63,054 nt of DNA from Candidatus Humimonas hydrogenitrophica (GTDB taxonomy: Bacteria; Gemmatimonadota; Gemmatimonadetes; Palauibacterales; Palauibacteraceae): positions 1 through 63,054 of the forward strand of contig CANPVD010000024.1 of NCBI GenBank assembly GCA_947581615.1, written 5' to 3'. A program made the translations under genes and the position numbers. Positions 43,247 through 53,205 of the stretch are shown here, one piece after another. The notes beneath the pieces were generated by a model. It was not told where the DNA came from. It ran no database searches and was given only the letters and a program-made list of their open reading frames with translations. Numbering within the stretch: position 1 is the first letter of the stretch; the number at the start of each line of letters is the position of its first letter.

Positions 43247-46200
43247 TCAGCCGCCCCCCTTCTTCCCGTTGCCGGCCGCGCTCTTGTCGGGATAGGCCGG
43301 CGCCGGAGGCACCGGGTTCGGGTGCTCCCGCATCTCCTTCCGGAGCTCCTGGACGGCGGCGCGAAGCTGCGCGTCGTGGCCCTCGAACGTCTGGTGCGGC
43401 GCGTTGTCGACGTCGATGTCCGGGTCCACGCCGTGACCCTCGATGAGCCACTGCCCCTTGGGCCCGTACACGCCCATCTCGGCCGCCGAGGCGATGCCGC
43501 CGTCCACGAGCACGTTGTCGAAGCTGAGCCAGATCTCCCCGCCCCAGGTCCGGGTGCCGAGCAGCTTGCCCAGCCCCAGCCGGCGGAAGCCGGCGCTGAA
43601 CGCCTCGCCGTCCGAGGCGGTGTGCTCGTTGATGAGCGCGATCATGGGCCCGCGGAAGGCCTCCTGCATGTTCCACCTCGGGGCCTCCTTCCGGGGCTTG
43701 AAGTACATCCAGGAGCGCCGCATGAGCTTCTCGAGGATCCAGCTGTCGATGTTGCCGCCCCGGTTGTTGCGCACGTCGACGATGAGGGCCTGGCGGCCGA
43801 ACACCGGGTAGAACTGCCGCTCCCACGCCGCGATGTCCGAGGAACCCATGGCGCGCAGGTGCACGTACCCGATCGAGTCGTGACTCAGGCTATCGACCTC
43901 GAGCCGGCGGGTGTACTCCCACTCGTCGTAGCGCAGGCTCGAAGCCTCCCGCTCGCCGATCGGCGTCACGATGGTCCCGCGCTCCGCGCCGCCGGCCGCC
44001 GGCCGGATCGACAGCAGGGTCTGCTTGCCCGCCTTGTGGCGCAGGAGGGCCCGGTAGTCGGAGACGGACAGCGTGGAGACCCCGTCGATGGCCGTGATCA
44101 CGTCGCCGGCGCGCACGTCGACGCCCGGCCGGGCCAGCGGCGAGAGCTGGTCCGGGAGGTCCGGGTCGGCGCGGTAGATGTGCTCGACCCGGTAGCCGCC
44201 GGCCTTCGGATCCCGCTCCAGCCGCGCCCCCAGCGAGGCCACCTGGATGGAGTCCTGGCCCGGGCGCATGTCACCGCCCACCACGAAGGTGTGGAGGGCC
44301 GAGAGCTCGGCCACCATCTGGCCGATCACGTCGGAGAGCTCTTCACGGTCCGTGACCCGACGGGCCAGCGGTGAATACTTCTCCTCCATGGCCGGCCAGT
44401 CGACGCCGTGCATGCCGGGGTCGTAGAAGTAGTCCCGGTGCAGCCGCCAGGCCTCCCGGAACATCTCCATGTACTCGCGCCGCGGATCCACCTGTAGGGT
44501 CCAGTCCCCCAGGTCGACCTGGTCGTCGGCCAGCTTGGCCGGGGCCTTGGGTCCGGCGCCGAACACGTACAGGTCGTCGCCCTTCCGGACCAGGATCTTC
44601 TTGCCATCGGCCGACAGCTCGTAGCTGCGCACGCCCTCGACCAGGGTGGCGGGCCTGGGCTCATGGTTGGTGACCTCGAGCGCCTCGAGCTTCCTGGTGC
44701 GCTCCGGGCCATCCTCCGACGAGAGCCAGTAGAGCGTGCCCTCCCCCGCGGACAGGTCGTTATAGTTGCCCGGCGGAACCGGGACCTCCTCCAGCCGGCC
44801 CGAAAGTCCCTGGAGCTGGATCCGAACGCTGGGAGGGGCCGAGGTCGTGTCGGACCCTCCCTTCCCCTCGCCCGCCTCGCCGCGACCCGGCTTCGCCCCG
44901 TGACCGCTGGACGCCTTCGGTGGCGACTCCAGCTCGTCGTCGGGACGGAAGGGCGAGCGCGTGCCGGGCTCGAGGGCGAGGGCGTAGATCTTCGTCGTGC
45001 GAGTGAAGTAGGGCTCGGGCTGCCGGGCGCCCCATGGCGATCCGACCGAGGACACGAAGTGCCGGTCGGAGAGGAGGTAGAGCCACTTCCCGTCCCGGCT
45101 CCAGGCGGGCGAGTAGCTGCTGTAGCGCGTCGTCGTCACGGGCGTCGTCGAGCCGTCGTCCACGCCGTACAGGACGATGCGGGCGAAGCCGTTCTCGAGC
45201 GGCTCCACGTACGCCAGCCACCGCGAGTCGGGCGACCAGGCCAGCTCCCCGAAGTCGCCGTATGTCGAGTGCGCGATCTCCTGCGAGCGACCCGTGGAGG
45301 TGTCGAGGAGCCACAGCCGGTGGTCCTTGTCGTAGTGGGCGATCCGGCGACCGTCCGGGGAGGGGACCGCGTCCCAGCGCATGACCGTGCCATCGTGAGT
45401 GAGCTGGCGGGGCTGGCCGACGCCGTTGGCCGGAAGCTTCCAGACCTCGACCTCTCCGGTCGAGTCGGAGAGCGCCACCAGCGAGTCGCCTCCCGGAGCG
45501 AAGCGCGCCCGCCGGTACCGCACGCTGTTGGTGCGCGTCGCCTCCACGAAGCGGCCCTGGCCGGCGGGCGCCACGAACAGCTGCCCGCGGGCGGTGAGGA
45601 CGACCCTATCGCCCGCGGGCGACAGATGAACGGCGGTCAGGTAGTCCATCGGATCGTGGACCCAGTGCGGGCGCAGCTGATCGAAGTCCGACGCCAGGCG
45701 GATGGGGACCGTCCGGTCCTGCCCCGACGCCAGGTCGAGCACGTGGAGGTCGGCGCCGTACTGGTACACGACATGGCCGTCGGAGAGGGAGGGCGACTCC
45801 AGGTTGTAGACCCGGTGGTGGGTCAACTCCTTCAGGTCCCCTCCCCTCTCGTCCATGGACCACAGGTTCATGACGCCGTCGCGGTCCGAGGCGAACACGA
45901 CCCGGCCCTGCCACAGCATCGGGGCCTTGCTGGTGCCCGGGTAGTCGGCGGTCAGCGGCGTGGCCTCCTTCGCTCCCGTCTCGTACTTCCACAGCTGCTG
46001 CACGCTTCCGCCCTCGTAGCGATCGGTGTGGCTTCCCTGGAAGGGGAGGCGCGTGAAGTAGAGGTCCTTTCCGGAGCGGCCGTAGACGCCGTCGGAGGCC
46101 TGCGCCAGCGGCAGCACGGTGCGCTCCTGCGTGGCCGTGTCGAGGGCCACGAGCTGGGCGTTGGGGAGGGTCGAGTAGTGGCTCGTCGTGTACAGGACGC

Positions 46201-46645
46201 GGCCGTCGGGCGTCCAGCCGACCACCGTCGCCCCGCCTCCGTCCCAACTCCGGCGCACGGGCACGCCGCCCGCGACCGGCATCGTGTAGACCTCGGTGGG
46301 ACCCTCGTAGGAGGCCGTGAACGCCAGCGTCCGGCCGTCGGGCGAGAAGGCGGCGTCGCGCTCCTCCCGCAGACCCGTCGTGAGCCGGCGCGCCTCCCCG
46401 CCGTGGATGCCGACGGACCACAGGTCCCCCTCGGCCGTGAACACGATCGTGGAGTCGTGCAGCGCGGGGTAACGGTAGTAGCCCGGCTCGTCGGCGCTGT
46501 CCGGGGCCGTCCTGCTTCCGGATGCGGTGGCGGCGCCCGGGGACGCTACCGGCCCGGCGGCCGGACCGGGAGGAGCGGCGGCAGCGGGGAGGGAGCCAGC
46601 GAGCAGGAAGGCGGTGGAGAGGACCAGCGAACGTCGGTGGTTCAT
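43247..46645 (-). CDS. Tricorn-like serine protease (S41 family with PD40 propellers)
   Basis: An 1132-residue exported protease. ATG at 46645 has AAGGAG seven bases upstream; a signal peptide (LVLSTAFLLAGSLPAAAA) follows. The N-terminal half has PD40/beta-propeller repeats (AAFSPDGRTLAFTAS, AWSPDSRWLAYVEP). A charged Gly/Lys-rich linker lies near residue 585. The C-terminal half contains the tricorn C1 domain, a PDZ domain (LARPGVDVRAGDVITAIDG) and the S41 catalytic domain, with His in SALHTFVVGGD and nucleophile Ser1011 in HTASDGEAFSAGF. Degrades peptides in the periplasm or outside, feeding aminopeptidases. Single gene, convergent with the CarH-like gene. Confidence 0.92.
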   Translation of the reverse strand: MNHRRSLVLSTAFLLAGSLPAAAAPPGPAAGPVASPGAATASGSRTAPDSADEPGYYRYPALHDSTIVFTAEGDLWSVGIHGGEARRLTTGLREERDAAFSPDGRTLAFTASYEGPTEVYTMPVAGGVPVRRSWDGGGATVVGWTPDGRVLYTTSHYSTLPNAQLVALDTATQERTVLPLAQASDGVYGRSGKDLYFTRLPFQGSHTDRYEGGSVQQLWKYETGAKEATPLTADYPGTSKAPMLWQGRVVFASDRDGVMNLWSMDERGGDLKELTHHRVYNLESPSLSDGHVVYQYGADLHVLDLASGQDRTVPIRLASDFDQLRPHWVHDPMDYLTAVHLSPAGDRVVLTARGQLFVAPAGQGRFVEATRTNSVRYRRARFAPGGDSLVALSDSTGEVEVWKLPANGVGQPRQLTHDGTVMRWDAVPSPDGRRIAHYDKDHRLWLLDTSTGRSQEIAHSTYGDFGELAWSPDSRWLAYVEPLENGFARIVLYGVDDGSTTPVTTTRYSSYSPAWSRDGKWLYLLSDRHFVSSVGSPWGARQPEPYFTRTTKIYALALEPGTRSPFRPDDELESPPKASSGHGAKPGRGEAGEGKGGSDTTSAPPSVRIQLQGLSGRLEEVPVPPGNYNDLSAGEGTLYWLSSEDGPERTRKLEALEVTNHEPRPATLVEGVRSYELSADGKKILVRKGDDLYVFGAGPKAPAKLADDQVDLGDWTLQVDPRREYMEMFREAWRLHRDYFYDPGMHGVDWPAMEEKYSPLARRVTDREELSDVIGQMVAELSALHTFVVGGDMRPGQDSIQVASLGARLERDPKAGGYRVEHIYRADPDLPDQLSPLARPGVDVRAGDVITAIDGVSTLSVSDYRALLRHKAGKQTLLSIRPAAGGAERGTIVTPIGEREASSLRYDEWEYTRRLEVDSLSHDSIGYVHLRAMGSSDIAAWERQFYPVFGRQALIVDVRNNRGGNIDSWILEKLMRRSWMYFKPRKEAPRWNMQEAFRGPMIALINEHTASDGEAFSAGFRRLGLGKLLGTRTWGGEIWLSFDNVLVDGGIASAAEMGVYGPKGQWLIEGHGVDPDIDVDNAPHQTFEGHDAQLRAAVQELRKEMREHPNPVPPAPAYPDKSAAGNGKKGGG

Positions 46646-46717
46646 CACGGGGCTCCTTGCCACGGGTGCTGTGCGCGCGGCCCCGGCCCGGAGCGGCCCG
46701 GCGGGACCGGCCCCACC

Positions 46718-48151
46718 CTAGAGGCGATCCTCCTCGCCGGCAAGACGCTCCGCCCGGCGGGCGATGGCCCGCACGAGCCCGCCGAAGATGACGGCGTGGG
46801 CCGGATACAGCCCGTACCAGTACAGGAGTCCCGGCAGTCCGCGCGGAGCGAAGTACGCGGTCTGGACCAGGCGCGTCCCTTCCCCCTGGCCCCGCGCATC
46901 CCACTGCAGCCAGGCCCGACCGGGCAGCCGCATCTCGGCACGCAGCCGGAGGCGCTCGGGCGGCTGCACGAGCTCCGCCCGCCAGAAATCCACCGCCTCC
47001 CCGACGCGGAGCTCGTCGGGATGGCGGCGGCCGCGGCGCAGGCCCGGTCCCCCGGCCAGCCGGTCCAGGAGGCCCCGCAGCCGCCAGGCCCACGACCACG
47101 CCGGCCAGCCCCGGTCCGCGCCCAATCCCGAGAACACGCGGTACACCACCTCGGGCGGGGCCGCCACGTCGGCCGCCCGCACCTCGCGGACCAGGCCCTC
47201 CCGCTCCTCCAGCGCACGGGGGCCGGGCCGTCCGAGCGCGTCGGACCAGCGGGTGATCACGGCCCCGGACACGGTCTCGTCGAGGGCACGGCGGACGGCC
47301 TCCCGGTAGGGGAGCGGCTCCACGTGGGGATACAGGCGCCGCGCCCGGCTCGTGTCGGCGATCACGGGCTGCAGAACGCCCTCGATGAGCGGCACGGCCA
47401 GCCGGTTGGGGATCGGGGTGACGAGGCCCACCCAGCGCGCCGCGAGGCCGGGCGCCAGGACGGGAACCGGGAGGATGATCCGCCGGAGGCCACGGACCTC
47501 GGCGTACACCTCCATCATGCTCCGGAAGGTGAGGACGTCGGCGCCCACGTCGATCGTCCCGCCCGGCCGTCCCTCGCCCGCCTCGAGCAGATAGGAGAGG
47601 ACATCGTCGACCGCGATCGGCTGAACGGGGTTTCGGATCCAGCGCGGAGCCACCATGAGCGGAAGCCGCTCGGTCAGGTATCGCACCATCTCGAAGGACG
47701 CCGAGCCGGAGCCGATGACCGGTCCGGCCCGCAACTCCGTGGCGTCGCAGCCCTCCCGCAGGACCGCGCCCACCTCCGCGCGGCTGGCCAGGTGCTTGGA
47801 AAGGACCTCGCCCGCGGGGACCAGGCCGCCCAGGTAGACGACATGGCACGAGGCCGCCCGCGCGGCCGCGGCGAACGAGGCCGCGGCACGGCGATCCCGC
47901 TCGGCGAAGTCGCCACCGGCCCCCATGGAGTGAATCAGGTAGTAGGCCAGGTCGACCCCGTCGAGCGCGGACCCGAGGGACGCCGGCTCGAGCACGTCTC
48001 CCGCGACCACGTCGACGTCCGAGGACCAGGGCGCCCCCGCGGCCCGGTCCGGGTCGCGCACGAGGGCCCGGACCCGGTGACCTCGCGCCAGCAACAGGGG
48101 CAGGAGCCGGCCGCCGATGTAGCCGGTGGCCCCGGTGACCAGGACGCGCAC
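46718..48151 (-). CDS. NAD(P)-binding epimerase-like protein with C-terminal DUF2867
   Basis: A 477-residue protein. The N-terminal Rossmann domain starts with VRVLVTGATGYIGGRLLPLLLARGH and belongs to the atypical, NmrA-like SDR group (YYLIHSMG replaces the classical Tyr-x3-Lys). The C-terminal 170 residues (RALEEREGLVREVRAADVAAPPEVVYRVF) are a DUF2867/SRPBCC-like domain ending in a hydrophobic helix region. GTG at 48151 with a GGGGAG-rich ribosome site is preferred; the much longer open frame overlaps the GGDEF-EAL gene. It shares strand and a 23-bp gap with that gene. The reaction is unknown. Such proteins recur near CarH/LitR loci, but the link here is only proximity. Confidence 0.83.
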   Translation of the reverse strand: MRVLVTGATGYIGGRLLPLLLARGHRVRALVRDPDRAAGAPWSSDVDVVAGDVLEPASLGSALDGVDLAYYLIHSMGAGGDFAERDRRAAASFAAAARAASCHVVYLGGLVPAGEVLSKHLASRAEVGAVLREGCDATELRAGPVIGSGSASFEMVRYLTERLPLMVAPRWIRNPVQPIAVDDVLSYLLEAGEGRPGGTIDVGADVLTFRSMMEVYAEVRGLRRIILPVPVLAPGLAARWVGLVTPIPNRLAVPLIEGVLQPVIADTSRARRLYPHVEPLPYREAVRRALDETVSGAVITRWSDALGRPGPRALEEREGLVREVRAADVAAPPEVVYRVFSGLGADRGWPAWSWAWRLRGLLDRLAGGPGLRRGRRHPDELRVGEAVDFWRAELVQPPERLRLRAEMRLPGRAWLQWDARGQGEGTRLVQTAYFAPRGLPGLLYWYGLYPAHAVIFGGLVRAIARRAERLAGEEDRL

Positions 48152-48174
48152 GACGCTCTCCCCCCTCCCCGCCC

Positions 48175-50601
48175 TCAGACCGCGCGGCGCCGCGCGAGCC
48201 GCGCTTCCATGGCCTCGGGCGGGAGCGGCGCGTCGAAGAAGAAGCCCTGTGCCCAGCGGCAGCCGACCGAGCGCGCCGCGTCGCGCTGCGGCCCCGACTC
48301 GATGCCCTCGGCCACCACCGGGAGACCCAGATGCTGTCCCAGGGTGGCCACCGCCCGGCAGATGGCCAGGTCCGCGGGATCGCCTGGCAGACCGTGCGTG
48401 AAGCTCATGTCGAGCTTGAGCACGTCCAGCGACAGCGTCTTGAGGTACTGGAGGCTGGCGTAGCCGGTCCCGAAATCGTCGAGCGCCACGCGGCAGCCCA
48501 GACCCCGCAGCCGGGCCGTGTGTTCGGGCCGGAGCATGGCGCCCGTCTCGGTGACCTCGAACACGAGGCGGGCCGGATCCATGCCCGTTTCGTCGAGGAC
48601 GTGACACACGCGGCCCACGAGGTCCGGGTCGTCGAACTGACGCGGACTCAGGTTCACGAACAGGGTCACGGCGTCCTCTCCGACGCACCAGGCCGAGCTC
48701 TCGCGGCAGGCTCGACGCAGGATCGCTTCCCCCAGGGAGAGGATGAGGCCCGTCTGCTCCGCCACCGGGATGAACTCGGCGGGCGGGCACAGGCCGCGCT
48801 GGGGATGCTCCCACCGCGCCAGCACCTCCGCCCCCACCACCTGACCCGTTTCGAGGGAGACCACGGGCTGATAGTGGCATACGAAGGCGTCGGTCAGGAT
48901 ACCGCGGCGGATCTCGTTCTCGAGCTCGAGGCGGCCCTGCTCCCGCCAGGTCCAGTCCTCCTCCGGATGGAACAGCCGGTACGCGGGGCCGGGCACCCGC
49001 TTGGCCCGGTAGAGAGCCAGATCGGCCGCCCGCACCAGCCGGTCCACGTCCGGCAGCTCCGCCTCGATCCAGCTCGCTCCCGGCCCCACGTACACCAGGC
49101 CGACGCTGGCCGAGAGGTGGATCTCCTGGTCGTCCGCCAGGAGCGGCCTCCGGAACAGGTCCGTGAGACGTTCGCCAGCGATGATCGCCTCCGCCTCGCT
49201 GTTCAATCCAGCCAGAAGGACCATGAACTCGTCTCCCCCCACCCGGGCCACGGTGTCGTGGCCGCGAAAGGCGTCCCGGAGTCGGGCAGCGGCCCTCTGG
49301 AGCAGGGCGTCCCCGGCCTGGTGTCCCAGACTGTCGTTCACGCGCTTGAACCCATCCAGGTCCACGAACAGGAGAGCGAGTCCCTGCCCGTTCCTGTGGT
49401 GATGCTCCAGTGCCATCGCCGCCCGGTCGTGGAAGAGGGTACGGTTGGGCAGGTCGGTGAGGGAATCGTGCAGAGCCCGCCGCCGCAGCTCCTGCTCGAG
49501 GGCGCGCTGCCGGGTGACGTCCCGGACGATGCCCTGGAAGCCGACCGGCCGACCGTCGACATCGCGGACGACGGTGGCGCTCAGGAGCGCCGTGATGGCT
49601 CGACCACCGCGTCCCCGGAGCGCGACCTCGAAGTCGCGTACCGCACCATGCTCCAGGATGACCCTGCGGAAGTCGGCCCGATCCTCCGGGTCGGCGTACA
49701 GGGTGAGCGCATCCGCCCCGACCGCCTCCCCCCGGCGGAATGCGAACAGCTCGCGAAACGCCCGGTTGGCCTCGACGATCGTCCCGTCCAGCTGGCTGAA
49801 GTAGACCGCCTCCTGCACCTCCTCGAACAGGGTGGCGTAGCGGGACTCGGTGGCCCGTGCCGTCTCCTCGGCCCGGAGCTGGTCGGTGACGTCCAGCGCC
49901 AGTCCGACCACGCCCACCGGGACGCCGTCGGGGTCACGCTGCGGCTCGACCCGGACCCGGTAGTGCCGTCCGGCCCACTCGGTCGCGTAGCTCACCGGCT
50001 CGCCCGCCTCCAGAACGGTCCGGTGGGCCGCGATGGACTCGAACCCGGGCTCGTCGGTGCCGAAGAACTCCTGCAAGGTCAAACCGACGGTCTGGCCCGG
50101 GTCGAGCCCGAGCGACTGGAGGCCGGCGCCGATGCTCTGCGTGAAGCGCAGGTCCCGGTCCACCGCCCACAGGATGGCCGGCACCTGCTCCAGGAACAGG
50201 CCCAGCCGACGTCGATCGGTCCGGAGGCCGTGGAGGGCCCGGGCGTGCTCCTCCGCCGTCACGCTGGCCCGGCGACCGCGCCACACCAGCCAGGCCGAAG
50301 CCCAGATCACCAGGCCGATCACCAGCCGGTTCACCAGGAGCACGTGGCTGTAGCCGTGCTGTCCGAGCACCGGCCCGAGGGCGGCCAGGACCGTGGACAG
50401 AGCCGCGACGGCGAAGGGGAACAGGGCCCCCGGATACCAGGATCCGACCAGCACGGCCAGCACGTAGGGCACGACGCCCAGGGCGCGGAACGGTGGGCTG
50501 GAGACGTCGTAGGCGAAGGTGAGCGCGCACACGAGGACGGCGAGCGCCACGGGCATCACTCGGGCCCGGCGGCCGGCGGACTGCGATGCGGGGCGGCTCA
50601 A
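48175..50601 (-). CDS. Membrane PAS-PAS-GGDEF-EAL cyclic-di-GMP protein
   Basis: An 808-residue protein with about 4-5 N-terminal helices (residues 15-105; MASE-like), two PAS/PAC regions (FLEQVPAILWAVDRDLRF and RYATLFEEVQEAVYFSQLDG), then GGDEF and EAL domains. The GGDEF signature is intact (RVGGDEFMVLLAGL), as is the EAL set: AEVLARWEHP, FVNLSPRQF, EVTETGAML, LDDFGTGYASL, LKLDMSF and AEGIES, WAQGFFF. Either activity is possible. TTG start at 50601 is backed by GAGGTGA eight bases upstream. Divergent from the helicase gene. In contrast to the 24668-27070 protein, its cyclase site looks functional. Confidence 0.9.
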   Translation of the reverse strand: MSRPASQSAGRRARVMPVALAVLVCALTFAYDVSSPPFRALGVVPYVLAVLVGSWYPGALFPFAVAALSTVLAALGPVLGQHGYSHVLLVNRLVIGLVIWASAWLVWRGRRASVTAEEHARALHGLRTDRRRLGLFLEQVPAILWAVDRDLRFTQSIGAGLQSLGLDPGQTVGLTLQEFFGTDEPGFESIAAHRTVLEAGEPVSYATEWAGRHYRVRVEPQRDPDGVPVGVVGLALDVTDQLRAEETARATESRYATLFEEVQEAVYFSQLDGTIVEANRAFRELFAFRRGEAVGADALTLYADPEDRADFRRVILEHGAVRDFEVALRGRGGRAITALLSATVVRDVDGRPVGFQGIVRDVTRQRALEQELRRRALHDSLTDLPNRTLFHDRAAMALEHHHRNGQGLALLFVDLDGFKRVNDSLGHQAGDALLQRAAARLRDAFRGHDTVARVGGDEFMVLLAGLNSEAEAIIAGERLTDLFRRPLLADDQEIHLSASVGLVYVGPGASWIEAELPDVDRLVRAADLALYRAKRVPGPAYRLFHPEEDWTWREQGRLELENEIRRGILTDAFVCHYQPVVSLETGQVVGAEVLARWEHPQRGLCPPAEFIPVAEQTGLILSLGEAILRRACRESSAWCVGEDAVTLFVNLSPRQFDDPDLVGRVCHVLDETGMDPARLVFEVTETGAMLRPEHTARLRGLGCRVALDDFGTGYASLQYLKTLSLDVLKLDMSFTHGLPGDPADLAICRAVATLGQHLGLPVVAEGIESGPQRDAARSVGCRWAQGFFFDAPLPPEAMEARLARRRAV

Positions 50602-50734
50602 GACGGGTCACCTCGTAGAGAGCGGTCGACGGCGCACGCGCGGGCCGGAGACCCAAGATAGCCACGCCGGTGCGCCGGGGACACGACCGCGGGCACGGTG
50701 GTCCCGGCGCGGACGCCGGCACTCGACGCCGCTT

Positions 50735-50800
50735 CGGGGTACATTCGGGGTGCGCCGGTCGACGAGTCCCGTACCCCGTACCCCGGACCCATGGTACCCC
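50735..50800. repeat. Repeated GTACCCC elements upstream of the helicase gene
   Basis: CGGGGTAC (50735-50742) faces two overlapping GTACCCCG copies (50771-50778 and 50778-50785), and a further GGTACCCC (50793-50800) overlaps the start codon. The inverted arrangement could bind a regulator or fold in mRNA over the start codon. Confidence 0.35.
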
Positions 50801-52992
50801 TGGATCCCCTGGACAGCCTGAACGCCGAGCAGCGGCGGGCCGCGGAGCACGTGGAGGGTCCCCTCCTCGTGCTGGCCGGCGCCGGGAGCGGTAAGACGCG
50901 CGTGCTCACCACCCGGGTGGCCCGGCTCATCGACGAGCACGGCGTGCCGCCCGAACGCGTCCTCGCCGTCACCTTCACGAACCGGGCGGCCGCCGAGATG
51001 CGCGAGCGCATCGAGCGTCTCCTCGGGGGACCGGCCGCCGGCCTGTGGGCCGGCACCTTCCACGCCTTCGGGGCGTGGCTGCTGCGGCGACACGCCCCGT
51101 CGATCGGCCACTCACGCCGCTTCTCCATCCACGACGCGGACGAGTCGCTGGCCCAGGTGGGCCGGGCCCTGGACGAGTTGGGACTCGACCGTCAGCGGTG
51201 GCGTCCGCGGGCCATCCGGGGCCGGATCGCCGCCGCCAAGCACTGGCTGCTCACGCCGGACGCTCACGCCGCCATGCTGGGCGCCGATCCGAAGCCGCTC
51301 GAGCGCGTGGTTCGCGACGTCTACGCCGCCTACCAGTCGGCGCTGGCCCGGCAGGACGCTCTCGACTTCGAGGACCTGCTCATGAAGGCGGTCGAGCTCC
51401 TGCGGGACGAGCCCGAGATCCTGGAGCGTTACCGTCGCCGGTTCGCGTTCATCCTGGTCGACGAGTACCAGGACACGAACCACGCGCAGTACCGTCTCGT
51501 CCAGCTGCTGGCCGCCGGGCACCGGAACCTCATGGTCGTGGGCGATGACGACCAGTCGATCTATGGATGGAGGGGCGCGGACATCCGGAACATCCTCGAG
51601 TTCGAGGAGGACTTCGAGGGCTGCCGGACCGTTCGCCTGGAGCAGAACTACCGTTCCACGGGCCGCATCCTGGCCGCCGCGAACGCGGTCATCGCTCACA
51701 ACCGCAAGCGCAAGGCGAAGACTCTCTACACCGACGGGCGCGAGGGGGAGAAACTCCTCGTCGTGCAGGCGTCCGACGACCGGACCGAGGCACGCTGGAT
51801 CGCGGACGCGATCGAGGCGGGCGTGGCCTCGGCCGACGGCCACCGCTACCGCGACTTCGCCATCCTGTACCGGACCAACGCGCAGTCCCGCGCCCTGGAG
51901 GACGCGATCCGCCGCCGCGGCATGCCCTACCAGATCGTGGGCGGCGTCCGCTTCTACGAGCGACGAGAGATCCGGGACGTCCTCGCCTACCTGCGCCTGA
52001 TCTCGAACCCGCGCGACGTGGCCGCCTTCGAGCGGGCGGTGCGCTGGCCTCGCCGCGGGGTGGGAGAGGTCACGCGCGGACGCCTTCTGGCCTGGGCGCG
52101 CGAGGCCGACCTCACGCCCGTGGAGGCGGCCGGGAGGGCCCGGGAGGCCGCGGACGTCCCGGCGGCCGGCGCGCGCGGGCTCGAGGCCTTCGGCGAGCTG
52201 GTCGGCCGCTACCGATCCCTGTCGGGAGAGGTCCCGGCCGCGGAGCTCCTCCGGCGCCTCCTCGAGGAGCTGGACCTGCTGCAGGCCCTGCGCGAGGAAG
52301 GACCCGAGGGGGAGGAACGGGCCGACAACGTGTCCGAGCTGGTCGGGGCGGCGGCCGAGGTCGACGAGCGCGGCCCGCGGCCGCGGGACGGCGCCGCCGT
52401 GCCCCTCACGCCGGAGGCCGAGCTCACGTCGCTGGACCGGTTCCTCCAGGAGGTCGCGCTGGTGGCGGACGTGGACCGCGCGGATCCGGACGCCGACGCC
52501 GTGCTGCTCATGACGCTCCACAACAGCAAGGGCCTCGAGTTCCCACGGGTCTTCCTGGCCGGCATGGAGGAAGGGCTGTGCCCGCACTCGCGCTCGGTCG
52601 GCTCGGAACACGACCTGGAGGAGGAGCGACGCCTGTTCTACGTGGGGCTCACGCGTGCCCGAGAGCGCGTCGTTCTCACACACGCCGCCTCCCGGCACCG
52701 GTTCGGCCGCAGGAGCTGGTCGGCGCCCTCGGCCTTTCTGCGCGAGCTGCCGGCCGAGCACGTCGAGGAAACCCGCGCCGAGCTCGCCGGCTCCGGCGAC
52801 GCCGCGGAGTCCGGCGCCCCCCCGTGTCCGTTCGAGGTCGGCGACGCGGTGCGCCACCCGCGGTTCGGGGAGGGCACGGTCGTGGAAGTTCACGTGGCGA
52901 GCGGCGACCCACGGCTGGCGGTCGCGTTCGAGGACGGCCGCACCCGTCATCTCATCCTCGCCTACGCGCGTCTGGAGCCCGCGTCCGGATAG
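50791..52992 (+). CDS. pcrA: UvrD/PcrA-type superfamily 1 DNA helicase
   Basis: A 733-residue 3'-to-5' DNA helicase for repair and replication-conflict resolution in the cytoplasm; length matches PcrA. Motif order is canonical: Q-motif LNAEQRRAAEH, Walker A AGAGSGKT, Ia TFTNRAAAEM, II ILVDEYQDTN, III VVGDDDQSIYGWRGAD, IV RLEQNYRST, V LMTLHNSKGLEFPRVF and VI VGLTRARERV. The C-terminal region (PFEVGDAVRHPRFGEGTV) is the Tudor-like PcrA tail that contacts RNA polymerase. ATG at 50791 is the only start that preserves the N-terminus. UvrD versus PcrA naming is arbitrary without phylogeny. Confidence 0.95.
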   Translation: MVPLDPLDSLNAEQRRAAEHVEGPLLVLAGAGSGKTRVLTTRVARLIDEHGVPPERVLAVTFTNRAAAEMRERIERLLGGPAAGLWAGTFHAFGAWLLRRHAPSIGHSRRFSIHDADESLAQVGRALDELGLDRQRWRPRAIRGRIAAAKHWLLTPDAHAAMLGADPKPLERVVRDVYAAYQSALARQDALDFEDLLMKAVELLRDEPEILERYRRRFAFILVDEYQDTNHAQYRLVQLLAAGHRNLMVVGDDDQSIYGWRGADIRNILEFEEDFEGCRTVRLEQNYRSTGRILAAANAVIAHNRKRKAKTLYTDGREGEKLLVVQASDDRTEARWIADAIEAGVASADGHRYRDFAILYRTNAQSRALEDAIRRRGMPYQIVGGVRFYERREIRDVLAYLRLISNPRDVAAFERAVRWPRRGVGEVTRGRLLAWAREADLTPVEAAGRAREAADVPAAGARGLEAFGELVGRYRSLSGEVPAAELLRRLLEELDLLQALREEGPEGEERADNVSELVGAAAEVDERGPRPRDGAAVPLTPEAELTSLDRFLQEVALVADVDRADPDADAVLLMTLHNSKGLEFPRVFLAGMEEGLCPHSRSVGSEHDLEEERRLFYVGLTRARERVVLTHAASRHRFGRRSWSAPSAFLRELPAEHVEETRAELAGSGDAAESGAPPCPFEVGDAVRHPRFGEGTVVEVHVASGDPRLAVAFEDGRTRHLILAYARLEPASG

Positions 52993-53205
52993 TCGTCCGG
53001 GATCCCGGTCCTGCCCGCTGTCGGGGCGGCAGACCACCTGCCGGGACGACGCCCGGCCCCGGAGAAACCCGCAAGAATGGCGTCTTTTTGACCTCAAAAT
53101 CGGGCACGCGAGTTGCTCCTCCAGAGTGACGGGCGTTTCGATAGCGGACGCCCTCGAAAGCGATCCGAAGGATGGCACACGCGCGAGACGTGAAGGAGGT
53201 GCACG

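Noticed and set aside
44663-48463. 1266-codon plus-strand frame antisense to the tricorn and epimerase-like genes
   Set aside because: No motifs, biased composition, and complete overlap with two clear minus-strand genes.
46718-48880. 720-codon start for the epimerase-like protein
   Set aside because: The extra 243 residues are antisense-like and overlap the GGDEF-EAL gene in a different frame; the GTG at 48151 begins exactly at the Rossmann motif with a ribosome site.
52993-53205. CIRCE or ROSE element before Hsp20
   Set aside because: Neither the TTAGCACTC-N9-GAGTGCTAA dyad nor a clear ROSE-type fold over the ribosome site was found.
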